Positions 37,451 to 46,655 are shown, numbered from the stretch's first letter. The stretch: DNA of 64,000 nt from Chitinophaga sp. Cy-1792 (GCF_011752935.1 NZ_VWWO01000001.1:3439067-3503066); one strand, 5' to 3'. Program-made: numbers and translations. Notes: a model not told the origin generated them from the letters alone.

Positions 37451-37870
37451 GTGGAATTATTCCCGACGGAAATATTCATCATTTTATCATCGTGTATAAT
37501 TATTAATCCCTTGTTAGTTCGAATCTCCATCAAAACAATGGTCCTATCGGCCCTGTATTGGGGTTGTACCGGCCGCAATGCCATGGCAGCCACGGTATCT
37601 TCGTCCGGAGGTCCGATAACTGCAGTACCCTGGATGATAGTACTGGGAGCAGTTATTGTGGCTTTGGTGCTGGTTATTTATATGGGCTGGCTGATAGTGG
37701 GAAAGATAGGGCGCGAATTACAGGTAGCGAATGTTCATTTGCTGCAATCAGAGATGAAGGAGATGAGCTTAATGCAACGTATACACGAAGCAACGGAGCG
37801 GTATCGTAAACTGGAGCAGGAGCTTCACCAGACCCAGTACGAGTTACGCATGGCCAGAGGAAAGGCCTGA
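37451..37870 (+). CDS. Small membrane protein with coiled-coil tail
   Basis: Up to 139 residues from GTG 37451, or 110 residues from the ATG at 37538, which may be the true start. One strong membrane segment (AVPWMIVLGAVIVALVLVIY) is followed by a charged helical tail of ~65 residues with heptad-like spacing (MSLMQRIHEATERYRKLEQ), probably a cytoplasmic coiled coil. No family is recognised. It lies 41 bases upstream of the DsrE-like gene, possibly in one transcript. Confidence 0.5.
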   Translation: MELFPTEIFIILSSCIIINPLLVRISIKTMVLSALYWGCTGRNAMAATVSSSGGPITAVPWMIVLGAVIVALVLVIYMGWLIVGKIGRELQVANVHLLQSEMKEMSLMQRIHEATERYRKLEQELHQTQYELRMARGKA

Positions 37871-37911
37871 AATTTACTTTCATATTTGACTGATATTGTT
37901 ATATTTACAAT

Positions 37912-38259
37912 ATGCAAGTCGTTTTTCAGATTACATCAGAGGAATTATCTGCTAAAAAAGCTATGCTAGGCCAGATCAATAATCTGCTGGATTATTGTCA
38001 TACCAACGATAAACGTGTAGTCGTGGAAGTAGCCGTGCATGGAAAAGCCTATGGATTATTATTACAGCAGGAAAACCCGTTACTGGAGCCAGTGAATACC
38101 CTTGCCGCGCGGTCTGTGCGTTGGTTGATCTGCCACAATACCATGAAAAGTCACCATTTAAAGGAAACCGATCTGCCGGAATATGCTACCATTATTCCTT
38201 CGGCAGTAGCTCATCTTATAGAAAGGCAACTGGAAGGATGGGCATACATTAAATGTTAA
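37912..38259 (+). CDS. DsrE-family protein
   Basis: 115 residues. The pattern is that of a stand-alone DsrE/DsrF-like protein: ITSEELSAKKAMLGQINNLL, then VVVEVAVHGKAYGLLL, then VRWLICHNTM with the conserved cysteine, and VAHLIERQLEGWAYIKC at the end. Members of the family bind or relay sulfur; many in Bacteroidota are uncharacterised. The extra C-terminal Cys is notable. A near-consensus box (TATATTTA) lies ~6 bases before the ATG. Confidence 0.75.
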   Translation: MQVVFQITSEELSAKKAMLGQINNLLDYCHTNDKRVVVEVAVHGKAYGLLLQQENPLLEPVNTLAARSVRWLICHNTMKSHHLKETDLPEYATIIPSAVAHLIERQLEGWAYIKC

Positions 38260-38394
38260 TGTAATTCTTTATGGATGAATTGTTTTATTAGTTTATTTTT
38301 ACATTTTAATTATTAATATTTGTACGGTATAACGTGCATACATACACGTTGGCCTGCTTTATACCAAATAAAACAAGCGGAATTACGTTAATAG

Positions 38395-39306
38395 ATGAAT
38401 TCGATGTTATACCGGACTAACCTCTTAAAAACAGACACCTTGAAAATCAGAAAATCTACCGGAATACTATTGTTATTTCTGGCAATTCCTTTTATCAGCT
38501 TAGCGCAGGACTGGCATGTGGGCGCTTTTCTGGGAATCAGCAATTATAGCGGAGATCTCGTACAGCAGAAGGTAGACATGAGATACACCCGACCCGCGCT
38601 GGGGATTCTGTTAAGAAAAGACTTTAACCGATATTTTTCTCTGCGTGGCGCCATTACCTATGGTACCGCAACCGGCGCCGATAGTACCAACGCCAGCAAA
38701 GCTTTGCAGGCGCGTAACCTGAGCTTCCGCAGCCGTATTATTGAATTTGCATTGATTGGTGAACTGAACTTCCTGGATATAGATGAAAAAGGCTGGACCC
38801 CATATGTATTTGCCGGTGTAGCTGGTTTTGGATTTGATCCGATGGCCAAAGACAAGTCAGGCAACTGGGTGCGTTTACGCCGCCTGGGTACAGAAGGACA
38901 GGGCCTTCCACAATATCCGAACCGCTTACCTTATGACCTCTTTACCTGGTCATTTCCTTTCGGTGCCGGCTTTAAAGTATTGCTGAGCGACAGATGGACT
39001 TTAGGCCTGGAAGTTGGTTTCCGCCCTACAGCGACCGACTACCTGGATGATGTGAGCAAAACCTATGTAGACCAGAATACCTTGCTGGCCTATCGTGGAC
39101 AGGCTTCTGTGGATATGGCCTACAGAGGGGATGAAGTAACCGGAAAAAATGTAACACCGGGTACTTATCCTATGGATGGCACCAAAAGAGGTTCCGATAA
39201 ATATAAAGACTGGTACGGATTCTCCGGCTTTACAATTACCTATCGCCTGGGCAACAATGGTAACCCATGGGGTAAAGTTAAAGCAACCCGTTGTCCGCGC
39301 TGGTAA
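38395..39306 (+). CDS. Outer membrane beta-barrel protein (DUF6089-like)
   Basis: 303 residues. An N-terminal extension of ~20 residues precedes a signal sequence ending FISLAQ; a start at about codon 16 (TTG) is possible. The mature protein shows the Bacteroidota barrel pattern: WHVGAFLGISNYSGDLVQQK, SLRGAITYGTATGAD, IIEFALIGELNFLDI, GWTPYVFAGVAGFGFDP, WSFPFGAGFKVLLSDRW and a C-terminal FTITYRLG. This resembles DUF6089 proteins. It is preceded by an AT-rich 135-base spacer and followed by a terminator. Confidence 0.8.
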   Translation: MNSMLYRTNLLKTDTLKIRKSTGILLLFLAIPFISLAQDWHVGAFLGISNYSGDLVQQKVDMRYTRPALGILLRKDFNRYFSLRGAITYGTATGADSTNASKALQARNLSFRSRIIEFALIGELNFLDIDEKGWTPYVFAGVAGFGFDPMAKDKSGNWVRLRRLGTEGQGLPQYPNRLPYDLFTWSFPFGAGFKVLLSDRWTLGLEVGFRPTATDYLDDVSKTYVDQNTLLAYRGQASVDMAYRGDEVTGKNVTPGTYPMDGTKRGSDKYKDWYGFSGFTITYRLGNNGNPWGKVKATRCPRW

Positions 39307-39386
39307 AAAAATATATATTATAATGGCACAATGTTTAGTATAACTTGCTGATATTCAAGTACTCAACAAAGTACATTCATAAAGGG

Positions 39387-39419
39387 AAAGCTGTCTCATT
39401 ATTTGAGACAGCTTTTTTT
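39387..39419 (+). terminator. Terminator after the barrel gene
   Basis: A 12-bp perfect stem (AAAGCTGTCTCA / TGAGACAGCTTT) is followed by a run of seven T. Confidence 0.9.
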
Positions 39420-39500
39420 ATGCGCTGGAAAATTAGAACAAGATTAAATTTTAAATCCTATGAAGCTGAATGCTGTAGCGGGATAGCAAGATTTATTTTT

Positions 39501-39516
39501 TGGCACAGATGTTGGA
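39501..39516 (+). promoter_or_regulatory. Possible sigma-54 promoter
   Basis: TGGCAC-N5-TTGGA has the -24 GG and the -12 element spaced as in sigma-54 promoters; the -12 dinucleotide is GG in place of GC. It precedes the proline/histidine-rich gene by about 145 bases in a 240-base spacer that otherwise shows nothing. No enhancer-binding regulator lies nearby. Confidence 0.3.
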
Positions 39517-39659
39517 ATTGTTTGTTTAAACAGGTAATGATGCAGCCACCAGCTTATAATAGGTGGGAAGTGAGACGAATCGCGGAGAGGAGTTTAAGCA
39601 TCAGAACTATTATTAAGTTGGTGTGCAACAACCTGTATTCATAACCAAAGATAAGTGCC

Positions 39660-39941
39660 ATGAAAAAGATAATAACTTTAGCTGCTGTGTTACTGACGGT
39701 TGGTATCCTGGAGAGCAATGCACAGCTTCCACCACCACCAATGCCGCCACATCCACCGGTTCCAAGACATCTTCCGGCACCGCCATTACCGCCAAGGCCT
39801 CCATTACCTCCGCGTCCGCCACGCCCTCCGTTGCCGCCGCATTTCGTAAGGACATATCCAAGGCATTATCATTACCATCATCCGAGATATTATCATCATC
39901 CATATCATCATCACTATAATCATCATTATTACCGCCGGTAG
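39660..39941 (+). CDS. Exported Pro-rich / His-Tyr-rich low-complexity protein
   Basis: 93 residues. A good signal peptide (MKKIITLAAVLLTVGILESNAQ) is followed by a ~38-residue polyproline stretch with PPRPPLPP-type units and then a ~30-residue tail made almost only of His, Tyr, Arg and Pro (HYHYHHPRYYHHPYHH). This is not a known family. The His-rich tail could bind metal ions, and the proline rod could span the cell wall or hold a surface. The signal peptide and clean stop support a real gene. It is followed after 118 bases by another low-complexity exported protein. Confidence 0.65.
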   Translation: MKKIITLAAVLLTVGILESNAQLPPPPMPPHPPVPRHLPAPPLPPRPPLPPRPPRPPLPPHFVRTYPRHYHYHHPRYYHHPYHHHYNHHYYRR

Positions 39942-40059
39942 CATTGTCCATTAGCAGGGCCAGCGCTGCATCGGAAAAAGGAAGCGCCGACATATGCCAG
40001 CATTCCACACAAATAATAAGAATACCAACCTGTCTTGAATTAAAAAACCAGAGAATCAC

Positions 40060-40383
40060 ATGAAAAAGTTAATGTTGCTGACGCTACTAATGGGCGGTAC
40101 CGTTTTAAGTTCCTTCGCACAGAGAGGCTACGATCGTGGCTATGACCGTGGCCGCGGCCATGGATGGGGACACTACAAACACTGCGACGATGACCGCTGG
40201 GAGCGCAGACGCTGCGATGACCGCCGCTGGGATGATTGCCACAGACCCAGAAGAGTAGTGGTATACGAAGAAAGACCAGTCTACTACCGTCCTGCTTACG
40301 TACCTGTAGTGCCAGTGCCGGTACCGGTGCCTCCGGGACGTCCGAGAGCTGTATTCCACGCTGGAGTAACCATCTCAAACTGA
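40060..40383 (+). CDS. Exported Arg/Asp/Tyr-rich low-complexity protein
   Basis: 107 residues. Signal peptide (MKKLMLLTLLMGGTVLSSFAQ), then a GYDRGYDRGRGHG region, a segment with three Cys among Asp/Arg/Trp (CDDDRWERRRCDDRRWDDC), a YYRPAYVPVVPVPVPVPP linker and a short hydrophobic end (AVFHAGVTISN). Similar short proteins occur in Bacteroidota without known function. Together with the preceding His-rich peptide it looks like a pair of envelope or biofilm-type peptides. A strong terminator follows after 17 bases. Confidence 0.65.
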   Translation: MKKLMLLTLLMGGTVLSSFAQRGYDRGYDRGRGHGWGHYKHCDDDRWERRRCDDRRWDDCHRPRRVVVYEERPVYYRPAYVPVVPVPVPVPPGRPRAVFHAGVTISN

Positions 40384-40400
40384 TTACTGTAAAAGAAATG

Positions 40401-40436
40401 AAATGCCTTCCGATAATTACCGGAAGGCATTTTTTA
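40401..40436 (+). terminator. Terminator after the Arg/Asp-rich peptide gene
   Basis: An 11-bp stem (AATGCCTTCCG / CGGAAGGCATT) with an 8-nt loop and a T-run. Confidence 0.9.
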
Positions 40437-40453
40437 TTCCTGCCGGCAATAGT

Positions 40454-40461
40454 TACTTTTG
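40454..40461 (+). promoter_or_regulatory. Promoter -7 box of the UbiD-family gene
   Basis: TACTTTTG matches the Bacteroidota TAnnTTTG consensus exactly, 48 bases before the start codon and after the preceding terminator. No clear TTG is seen at the -33 position. Confidence 0.55.
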
Positions 40462-40509
40462 TACACTGGTTGCTGCTATTCAGCAGCCTGAATACTATTT
40501 AATCGGACT

Positions 40510-42432
40510 ATGGCTTATAAAAATCTAAGACATTTTATAGATACGCTGGAACAGGCAGGAGAATTAGTAAGAATTAAGACTTATGTCAACCCGGAGCTGG
40601 AAATAGCAGAAATTACGGACAGGATCAGTAAATCTCCCGATGGAGGCAAAGCCCTGTTATTTGAGAATACCGGCTATGACTTTCCGGTACTGATCAACTC
40701 CATGGGTAGCTATAAGCGCATGTGCATGGCACTGGGCGTGCAGGAGCTGGACGATGTAGCCAATGAAATTGAAGCACTGTTTAAAATGCTTTCCAAACCC
40801 AAGGAAAGTATTCTTGATAAACTCTCTTTATTACCTAAGCTGGGGCAGTTTGCCTCCTGGATGCCTAAAGTAGTGAGTGGCAAGGGCGCCTGCCAGGAAG
40901 TGGTGATGACCAACCCTGACCTGGGCAAGCTCCCCGTACTGAAATGCTGGCCTAAAGATGGTGGCCCTTTCATTACGCTGCCCGTTATTCACACCAAAGA
41001 CCCGCTGACCGGTAGCCGCAACGTAGGCATGTACCGTATGCAGATCTTCGAAAAAGATATGACCGGAATGCACTGGCATAAACATAAAGTTTCTGCCAAA
41101 CATTTCATGGAATATAAAAAACTGAATAAACGTATGCCCGTTGCCGTTATCCTTGGCGGCGACCCGGCCTACACCTATTCCGCCACCGCTCCGCTCCCGG
41201 AAAATGTGGACGAATACATGCTGGCAGGATTCCTTCGTAAAAAGAAGGTGGAACTGGTAAAATGTATTTCTCAACCTGAAATAGAAGTACCTGCCGATGC
41301 AGATTTTGTGATCGAAGGATATGTAGACCCGAATGAAGATCTCATCTGGGAAGGGCCTTTCGGTGACCATACCGGCTACTATTCCCTGGCCGACTGGTAC
41401 CCGAAATTCCATGTCACCGCCATTACTCATCGTAAAGATGCCGTGTATCCTTCTACCATCGTAGGTATTCCACCTCAGGAAGATGCCTGGATAGGCAAGG
41501 CTACGGAACGTATCTTCCTGGCGCCGATCAAAATGACCCTGGTGCCGGAGATCATCGACATGGAAATGCCGGTAGAAGGTGTTTTCCATAACCTGGTCAT
41601 CTCACAAATCAAAAAAGATTACGCAGGACAGGCACAAAAGGTGATGAATGCCATGTGGGGCGCAGGTCAGATGATGTTTAACAAGATCCTGGTGGTGGCA
41701 GATGAAGGCGAAAAAATCACTGACTACCTGAAACTCACCCAGTATATCTTCCGTAACCTGAACCCGGCTACCGATATTTACCTGAGCCAGGGCCCGATGG
41801 ACGTGCTGGACCACTCCTGCTCCAAAATGGGCTTCGGTGGTAAGATGTGTATCGATGGTACCCGTAAATATGAAGAAGAAACAGACGATACCTACCTGCA
41901 GGTACCGGCGCCTGCATCCCTGGATACTACGGCCATCATGCACCAGTTCCCGGAAATAAAAGCGATCAATACCAAACTGCTGGCACTGGATATTTCCTGC
42001 ATTGTCGTAGGTATTGAGAAAACACGTCCTTTCCATGTGCGTGAGCTTACCGAGCAATTATATACCCTGCCTGCGTTTGCAGGTATCAAAATGGTATTGT
42101 TTGTAGAACATACCGTGGATGTAATGGACCTGCCTTCTGCATTATGGCGTTTCTGCAATAACCTGGACCCTAAGCGCGACAGCTTCATCATCAACAAGCC
42201 AGCTGCGCAGCCAGGCAAATATATTGGCGGCATAGGAATGGACGGTACCCTGAAAAACAAGGTGCTGGATGGTTTTGAGCGCGACTGGCCCAATATCATT
42301 GTGGCAGATGATGCTACCATTCAAAAAGTAGATGCGAAATGGAATGAACTCAACCTGGGGCCGTTCCTTGCGTCACCTTCACTGAAATACAAACATCAGA
42401 TATATGGTGAAGAAGCTGTTGTGGAGCAGTAG
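40510..42432 (+). CDS. UbiD-family decarboxylase (menaquinone-type)
   Basis: 640 residues, full UbiD length. Family motifs include KALLFENTGYDFPVL, RNVGMYRMQIFEKDMTGMHW, the acidic active-site stretch DLIWEGPFGDHTGYYS and EDAWIGKATERIFLAPIK. UbiD enzymes use prenylated FMN to remove a carboxyl group from aromatic or unsaturated acids; long versions like this are usually annotated in menaquinone biosynthesis of Bacteroidota. No ubiX gene is nearby. The following small gene overlaps its end by 29 bases. Confidence 0.9.
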   Translation: MAYKNLRHFIDTLEQAGELVRIKTYVNPELEIAEITDRISKSPDGGKALLFENTGYDFPVLINSMGSYKRMCMALGVQELDDVANEIEALFKMLSKPKESILDKLSLLPKLGQFASWMPKVVSGKGACQEVVMTNPDLGKLPVLKCWPKDGGPFITLPVIHTKDPLTGSRNVGMYRMQIFEKDMTGMHWHKHKVSAKHFMEYKKLNKRMPVAVILGGDPAYTYSATAPLPENVDEYMLAGFLRKKKVELVKCISQPEIEVPADADFVIEGYVDPNEDLIWEGPFGDHTGYYSLADWYPKFHVTAITHRKDAVYPSTIVGIPPQEDAWIGKATERIFLAPIKMTLVPEIIDMEMPVEGVFHNLVISQIKKDYAGQAQKVMNAMWGAGQMMFNKILVVADEGEKITDYLKLTQYIFRNLNPATDIYLSQGPMDVLDHSCSKMGFGGKMCIDGTRKYEEETDDTYLQVPAPASLDTTAIMHQFPEIKAINTKLLALDISCIVVGIEKTRPFHVRELTEQLYTLPAFAGIKMVLFVEHTVDVMDLPSALWRFCNNLDPKRDSFIINKPAAQPGKYIGGIGMDGTLKNKVLDGFERDWPNIIVADDATIQKVDAKWNELNLGPFLASPSLKYKHQIYGEEAVVEQ

Positions 42433-42886
42433 TCTGCTCCTGATTATACTGGGCTGCTGCCTTCAGGCATCGGCCCAGGCAAATGCCGGCGATTTCGGTT
42501 ACCTGAACAAACTGGAAGGTACCTGGACCATGCGCACCAAACACGGCGCCGTCATGGAAGCATGGGTGAAGCGCAACGATTCTACCTGGACAGGAAAAAC
42601 CTGGCGGGTAGCGGCGGGCGACACCGCCTTGCAGCAATCCGTAGAGCTGGTACGACGTGGCGCCGACGTCTATTTCATTCCTTCGTATACCGGTCATGAA
42701 ACGTTTGCACCTATAAGATTACGTGTGCGCGTGCTCAAGGCTATTGGTTTTGTGGCGGAAGACCTGAAGAATGATTTTCCACAGAAAGTTACTTACCGGT
42801 TTTCTTCGGAGAAGATGCTGGAAGCAAGGGTGCAGGGAACGAGAGACGGGACTGTGGAGGAATATATTTTTAAGTATAGTAAATGA
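42404..42886 (+). CDS. Exported DUF6265-like protein
   Basis: 160 residues starting at ATG 42404 inside the end of the UbiD-family gene. The signal peptide is clear (LLWSSSLLLIILGCCLQASAQ). The mature part has LNKLEGTWTMRTKHGAVMEAW at the start and DLKNDFPQKVTYRFSSEKMLEARVQG near the end, the layout of DUF6265 proteins (small lipocalin-like). The function is unknown. The 29-base overlap implies translational coupling with the decarboxylase. Confidence 0.7.
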   Translation: MVKKLLWSSSLLLIILGCCLQASAQANAGDFGYLNKLEGTWTMRTKHGAVMEAWVKRNDSTWTGKTWRVAAGDTALQQSVELVRRGADVYFIPSYTGHETFAPIRLRVRVLKAIGFVAEDLKNDFPQKVTYRFSSEKMLEARVQGTRDGTVEEYIFKYSK

Positions 42887-42977
42887 TTTGTACTATAGAA
42901 GCGTCATGGAAACTTTGAGCTTTCCGTTTTTTCGTCTCCCCTGAGGGGCGATAGCCGGAGCAATGGCACAATAGTTT

Positions 42978-43020
42978 TAAATTTGGTAAAACGCTTATTT
43001 TAAGTATTTTTTGAATACTT
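42978..43020 (+). promoter_or_regulatory. Promoter box and inverted repeat before the MaoC gene
   Basis: A perfect TAAATTTG box (42978-42985) is followed by the inverted repeat AAGTATT-N5-AATACTT (43002-43020), 69 bases before the start codon. The repeat would lie in the 5' leader or act as an operator. Confidence 0.45.
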
Positions 43021-43089
43021 TCACGCCTGTTCAATATTAGACACAGAACCTACAATATTTTAACTTTTACAACAAAAAAAATTGCCAAC

Positions 43090-43572
43090 ATGGACACAAT
43101 CGCAAATCGACAAATGGTGATAATTAATTCTTTCGAAGAATATAGCACGTATCTGGGGAAAGAATTAGGTGTTTCCGATTGGCATACAATTGACCAGGAA
43201 CAGATTAATAAGTTTGCGGACGCAACACTGGATCACCAATGGATCCATACCGACGTAGAAAGAGCCAAAAGTGAAGGTCCATTCAAAGCAACCATCGCGC
43301 ACGGTTATCTGACATTAGCATTGATCCCATATCTGTGGAAACAGATTGTAGATGTACGCAATATTAAAATGGAGATCAACTACGGTATAGAGAGTTTTAA
43401 ATTTGGTCAGCCGGTTTTGGTAGACAGTGAAGTACAGCTGAAAGCTAAACTCAATACCATCACCAACTTAAGAGGAGTTACCAAAGTTATAATCGAAGCC
43501 ACATTGATGATCAAAGGTGAAACGAAACCGGCATATACCGGTAGTGTTGTATTCCTGTACCATTTTATTTAA
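43090..43572 (+). CDS. MaoC-like dehydratase (NodN type)
   Basis: 160 residues, hot-dog fold. The catalytic motif FADATLDHQWIHTDVERA (residues ~43-60) has the Asp and His of (R)-specific enoyl-CoA hydratases, followed by TIAHGYLTLALIP. Reaction by family: reversible hydration of trans-2-enoyl-CoA to (R)-3-hydroxyacyl-CoA. It is a single gene with promoter and terminator of its own. Confidence 0.9.
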   Translation: MDTIANRQMVIINSFEEYSTYLGKELGVSDWHTIDQEQINKFADATLDHQWIHTDVERAKSEGPFKATIAHGYLTLALIPYLWKQIVDVRNIKMEINYGIESFKFGQPVLVDSEVQLKAKLNTITNLRGVTKVIIEATLMIKGETKPAYTGSVVFLYHFI

Positions 43573-43638
43573 TATCCCAATGTTGCAGATCAGACATTGG
43601 TAAATCAGATCAGGGACTTACAAAGAATAAGTTGAATT

Positions 43639-43687
43639 ATACCAACAAAAAAGCCCTTCGCTTAGCGAAGGGCTTTTTTGTTGGTAT
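43639..43687. terminator. Bidirectional terminator with 23-bp arms
   Basis: The arms at 43639-43661 and 43665-43687 are perfectly complementary over 23 bp with a 3-nt loop (core AAGCCCTTCGC / GCGAAGGGCTT) and include A6/T6 tracts. It separates the MaoC gene from the convergent prfC. Confidence 0.95.
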
Positions 43688-43694
43688 GAAATAA

Positions 43695-45278
43695 TTACTT
43701 GTGTATTTCTGAAGTGAAGTTGAACTGGATATCCGGGTTATTGGTTCTTTCGGTGTTGAGGTACCATTCGGATTGTGCCAGGTAAACCAGGTGTCCATCT
43801 TTATCTTCCACGATATTGGAAGATTTGAAGCGGATGAAATCTTCGATTTTATCTTTAGGACCGGTGATCCAGCAGGCTTTATAGAAAGGCAGTGTATTGA
43901 ACTGACATGCAGCGCCATATTCCTGGAGGAGGCGGTACTGGATAACTTCGAACTGGAGGTCGCCCACGCAACCGATGATTTTGCGGTTACCGCCGTGTTG
44001 GGTGAAGAGCTGTGCCACCCCTTCATCTGTCAGCTGGCGGATACCTTTTTCCAGCTGTTTGGTTTTCATTGGGTCTTTATTCACCAGTTCCTTAAACAGT
44101 TCAGGAGAGAAGCTAGGGATACCGGTCATATAGAATTTTTCGCCTTCGGTGAGGGTATCACCGATTTTGAAGTTACCGGTATCGAACAAACCTACTACGT
44201 CGCCAGGGTAGGCATCGTCTACGATATTTTTTTCGCGGGCGAGGAAGGAGTAGGGGTTGCTGAAGCGTACGTCTTTGTCGAGGCGCACGTGTTTATAGAA
44301 TTTATTTCTTTCGAATTTGCCGGAACACACGCGCAGGAAGGCGATACGATCGCGGTGGCGTGGGTCCAGGTTGGCGTGGATCTTAAAGATGAAGCCACTG
44401 AATTTATCTTCGTGTACATCGATTTCGCGGGTGCTGCTCTGGCGGTTGCGGGGAGTAGGTGCGATTTCTACGAAGGTATCCAGGAGGTCTTTCACGCCGA
44501 AGTTGTTTACGGCACTACCGAAGAATACCGGTGCCAGTTTACCCTGGAGGTAGGCTTCCGTATCGAAGGTATCATAAACGCCTTCGATCAGTTCTACGTC
44601 GTTGCGGAGCTGTGCGGCGTCTTTGGCGTTGAAATGCTCGTCTATGTAGCTGGAGCTCAGGTCGGCGAGAGGAACAACGTCTTCGTCGGTAGCTTTTTTA
44701 TTCGGGAGGAAGTTTACCAGGCTTTTATCATAGAGATTGTAAACGCCTTTAAAATCTTTACCCATATTGATCGGCCAGCTGAGCGGGCGTACTCTGATAT
44801 TCAGTTTTTCTTCGAGTTCATCGAGGAGGTCGAAGGGGTTTTTACCATCGCGGTCCATTTTGTTGACGAAGATGATCACGGGAGTATCGCGCATGCGACA
44901 AACTTCCATCAGGGCTTCTGTCTGGGTTTCTACCCCTTTTACGCAGTCGATTACCAGCACAACGCTGTCTACTGCGGTGAGGGTACGGTAGGTATCTTCC
45001 GCAAAGTCCTTGTGACCAGGGGTATCCAGGAGGTTGACGAGTATATCGTGGTATTCGAATGTCATCACGGAAGTGGCCACGGAGATACCTCTTTGCCTTT
45101 CTATCTCCATAAAGTCGGAGGTAGTATGTTTCTTGATTTTATTCGATTTTACCGCTCCCGCTGTCTGGATAGCACCACCGAAGAGGAGGAATTTCTCTGT
45201 CAGGGTCGTTTTACCGGCATCCGGGTGAGCGATGATAGCAAAGGATTTTCTTTTATTGATCTCGTTAGCGTACTTCAT
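43695..45278 (-). CDS. prfC: Peptide chain release factor 3
   Basis: 527 residues, the standard RF3 length. GTPase motifs: G1 AHPDAGKTT, switch region [13 protein letters not shown]3 [13 protein letters not shown] and G4 [10 protein letters not shown]3-specific parts follow ([24 protein letters not shown] and the C-terminal [13 protein letters not shown]). Role: GTP-dependent recycling of RF1/RF2 from the ribosome after termination. It starts 24 bases after a consensus -7 box on the minus strand. Confidence 0.97.
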   Translation of the reverse strand: MKYANEINKRKSFAIIAHPDAGKTTLTEKFLLFGGAIQTAGAVKSNKIKKHTTSDFMEIERQRGISVATSVMTFEYHDILVNLLDTPGHKDFAEDTYRTLTAVDSVVLVIDCVKGVETQTEALMEVCRMRDTPVIIFVNKMDRDGKNPFDLLDELEEKLNIRVRPLSWPINMGKDFKGVYNLYDKSLVNFLPNKKATDEDVVPLADLSSSYIDEHFNAKDAAQLRNDVELIEGVYDTFDTEAYLQGKLAPVFFGSAVNNFGVKDLLDTFVEIAPTPRNRQSSTREIDVHEDKFSGFIFKIHANLDPRHRDRIAFLRVCSGKFERNKFYKHVRLDKDVRFSNPYSFLAREKNIVDDAYPGDVVGLFDTGNFKIGDTLTEGEKFYMTGIPSFSPELFKELVNKDPMKTKQLEKGIRQLTDEGVAQLFTQHGGNRKIIGCVGDLQFEVIQYRLLQEYGAACQFNTLPFYKACWITGPKDKIEDFIRFKSSNIVEDKDGHLVYLAQSEWYLNTERTNNPDIQFNFTSEIHK

Positions 45279-45301
45279 ATAATTTGTCCGAAAAATGGCT
45301 G

Positions 45302-45309
45302 CAAAGGTA
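45302..45309 (-). promoter_or_regulatory. Promoter -7 box of prfC
   Basis: On the minus strand TACCTTTG matches TAnnTTTG, 23 bases before the prfC start. Confidence 0.5.
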
Positions 45310-45371
45310 ACTAATTTTTTTATGTGGCTAAATTCCGTGTTTACCGGAGTTCATACTGTAAATAAATCCAT

Positions 45372-45379
45372 TAAATTTG
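45372..45379 (+). promoter_or_regulatory. Promoter -7 box directly before the ABC permease start
   Basis: TAAATTTG, a perfect TAnnTTTG box, ends four bases before the ATG at 45384. Transcription starting ~7 bases downstream of the box would begin at or inside the start codon. Confidence 0.5.
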
Positions 45380-45383
45380 AAAT

Positions 45384-46637
45384 ATGATCGCGACCCTGAA
45401 AATATTATGGAATAGTTTAAAAATGGCGTTGCTGGAACTGCGTGTCAATAAGTTGCGTACGTTTCTTTCGCTGTTGGGCATTACGATAGGTATTTTTTGT
45501 ATTATATCTGTATTTACGCTTACCAGTAGTCTGGAGCGCAATGTCCGTGCGGACCTTGCCGATTTGGGCGAAGATGTTATATATGTACAGAAATGGCCAT
45601 GGGGTGGAAACGGGGAATATCCCTGGTGGAAATACATGAACCGTCCGGTGCCGGAGTACAAGGAGCTGAAACTGTTGCAGGATAAGGTACATGGGGCGAG
45701 TTTCGTTTCATTCAACTTTGATGTTGGCAGCAAGCGGGTGGAGTTTGGGGATGATTATATGGACGGCGCTACTATGATGGCGGTCAGCAATGATTATAAC
45801 CAGATCCAGGCGTTGAATATTATAGACGGCCGTTATTTTGCCAATGCGGAGAGTAACAGCGGTACAAATGTGGCCATCCTGGGGTATACGCTCTGGAATG
45901 GGTTATTTGGCAGTGCAGCTGCTACGCTGGGCAAAACGGTGAAGATTATGGGCCGGGATGTGAAGGTGATCGGGGTATTGAAGCGGAAAGGGGAGAGTAT
46001 GATCGGCGGGCCTAGTTTTGATAATGCCATCATTGTACCTTATAAATTTGGCAGAACGTTGGTAGATGAGCGCCGCAATGGTGATCCCTATATTCTTGTT
46101 AAAGCGAAGTCAGGCATCTCTCTTGATCAGCTGAAAGATGAGATCAGGGGCGTAATGCGGGCATCTCACCGGCTAAAACCTACTGTGGAAGATGATTTTG
46201 CCATGAACGAGATCAGCTCTGCCAATGAAAGTCTGAATTCGATGTTTACCATGATCAATGCCTGCGGGTTGTTGATTGCCGGATTTGCCTTATTGGTAGG
46301 TGGTTTTGGTATCGCAAATATCATGTTTGTGACAGTGAAGGAACGCACCGGTATTATTGGTTTGAAAAAGGCTATTGGTGCGCGCAGAAGCACCATCATG
46401 ATGGAATTCCTGATAGAATCTATCGTATTGTGCCTGATAGGTGGACTGTTGGGGCTTTTACTGGTATTTCTGATAGCCGTGCTTATTTCGGCCGCTTCTA
46501 CATTCCATTTATATATGTCGATGGGTAATATCATTTTCGGATTAAGTGTATCTATCGGTGTTGGTGTGATTGCGGGCTTCATTCCGGCGTATTTTGCCAG
46601 CAAGCTGGACCCGGTGGTAGCGATAAGAAGCAATTAA
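45384..46637 (+). CDS. ABC transporter permease (MacB/FtsX family)
   Basis: 417 residues with four membrane segments: one at the N-terminus (TFLSLLGITIGIFCIISVFTL), a ~230-residue periplasmic MacB-type core domain, then three at the C-terminus (LLIAGFALLVGGFGIANIMF, CLIGGLLGLLLVFLIAVLIS, IGVGVIAGFIPAYFA). The cytoplasmic loop VKERTGIIGLKKAIGARRSTI is a family hallmark. Such permeases work by mechanotransmission to export peptides or lipids, not by channel transport. No ATPase gene is adjacent, so its partner lies elsewhere. Confidence 0.93.
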   Translation: MIATLKILWNSLKMALLELRVNKLRTFLSLLGITIGIFCIISVFTLTSSLERNVRADLADLGEDVIYVQKWPWGGNGEYPWWKYMNRPVPEYKELKLLQDKVHGASFVSFNFDVGSKRVEFGDDYMDGATMMAVSNDYNQIQALNIIDGRYFANAESNSGTNVAILGYTLWNGLFGSAAATLGKTVKIMGRDVKVIGVLKRKGESMIGGPSFDNAIIVPYKFGRTLVDERRNGDPYILVKAKSGISLDQLKDEIRGVMRASHRLKPTVEDDFAMNEISSANESLNSMFTMINACGLLIAGFALLVGGFGIANIMFVTVKERTGIIGLKKAIGARRSTIMMEFLIESIVLCLIGGLLGLLLVFLIAVLISAASTFHLYMSMGNIIFGLSVSIGVGVIAGFIPAYFASKLDPVVAIRSN

Positions 46638-46641
46638 TTCG

Positions 46642-46649
46642 TAAATTTG
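46642..46649 (+). promoter_or_regulatory. Promoter -7 box directly before tsaD
   Basis: TAAATTTG ends six bases before the tsaD ATG at 46656, the same compact arrangement as before the ABC permease gene. Confidence 0.5.
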
Positions 46650-46655
46650 CGCCTT

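Noticed and set aside
39345..39644. 99-codon plus-strand frame
   Set aside because: It runs through the strong terminator at 39387-39419 and has no family-like features.
39613..40378. Antisense frames opposite the low-complexity peptide genes (Asp-rich, Arg-rich)
   Set aside because: They lack plausible start context and mirror the simple codon repeats; the plus-strand frames have signal peptides.
43773..45314. 513-codon open frame opposite prfC
   Set aside because: prfC on the minus strand has all GTPase motifs; the opposite frame shows no protein-like motifs and arises from codon bias.
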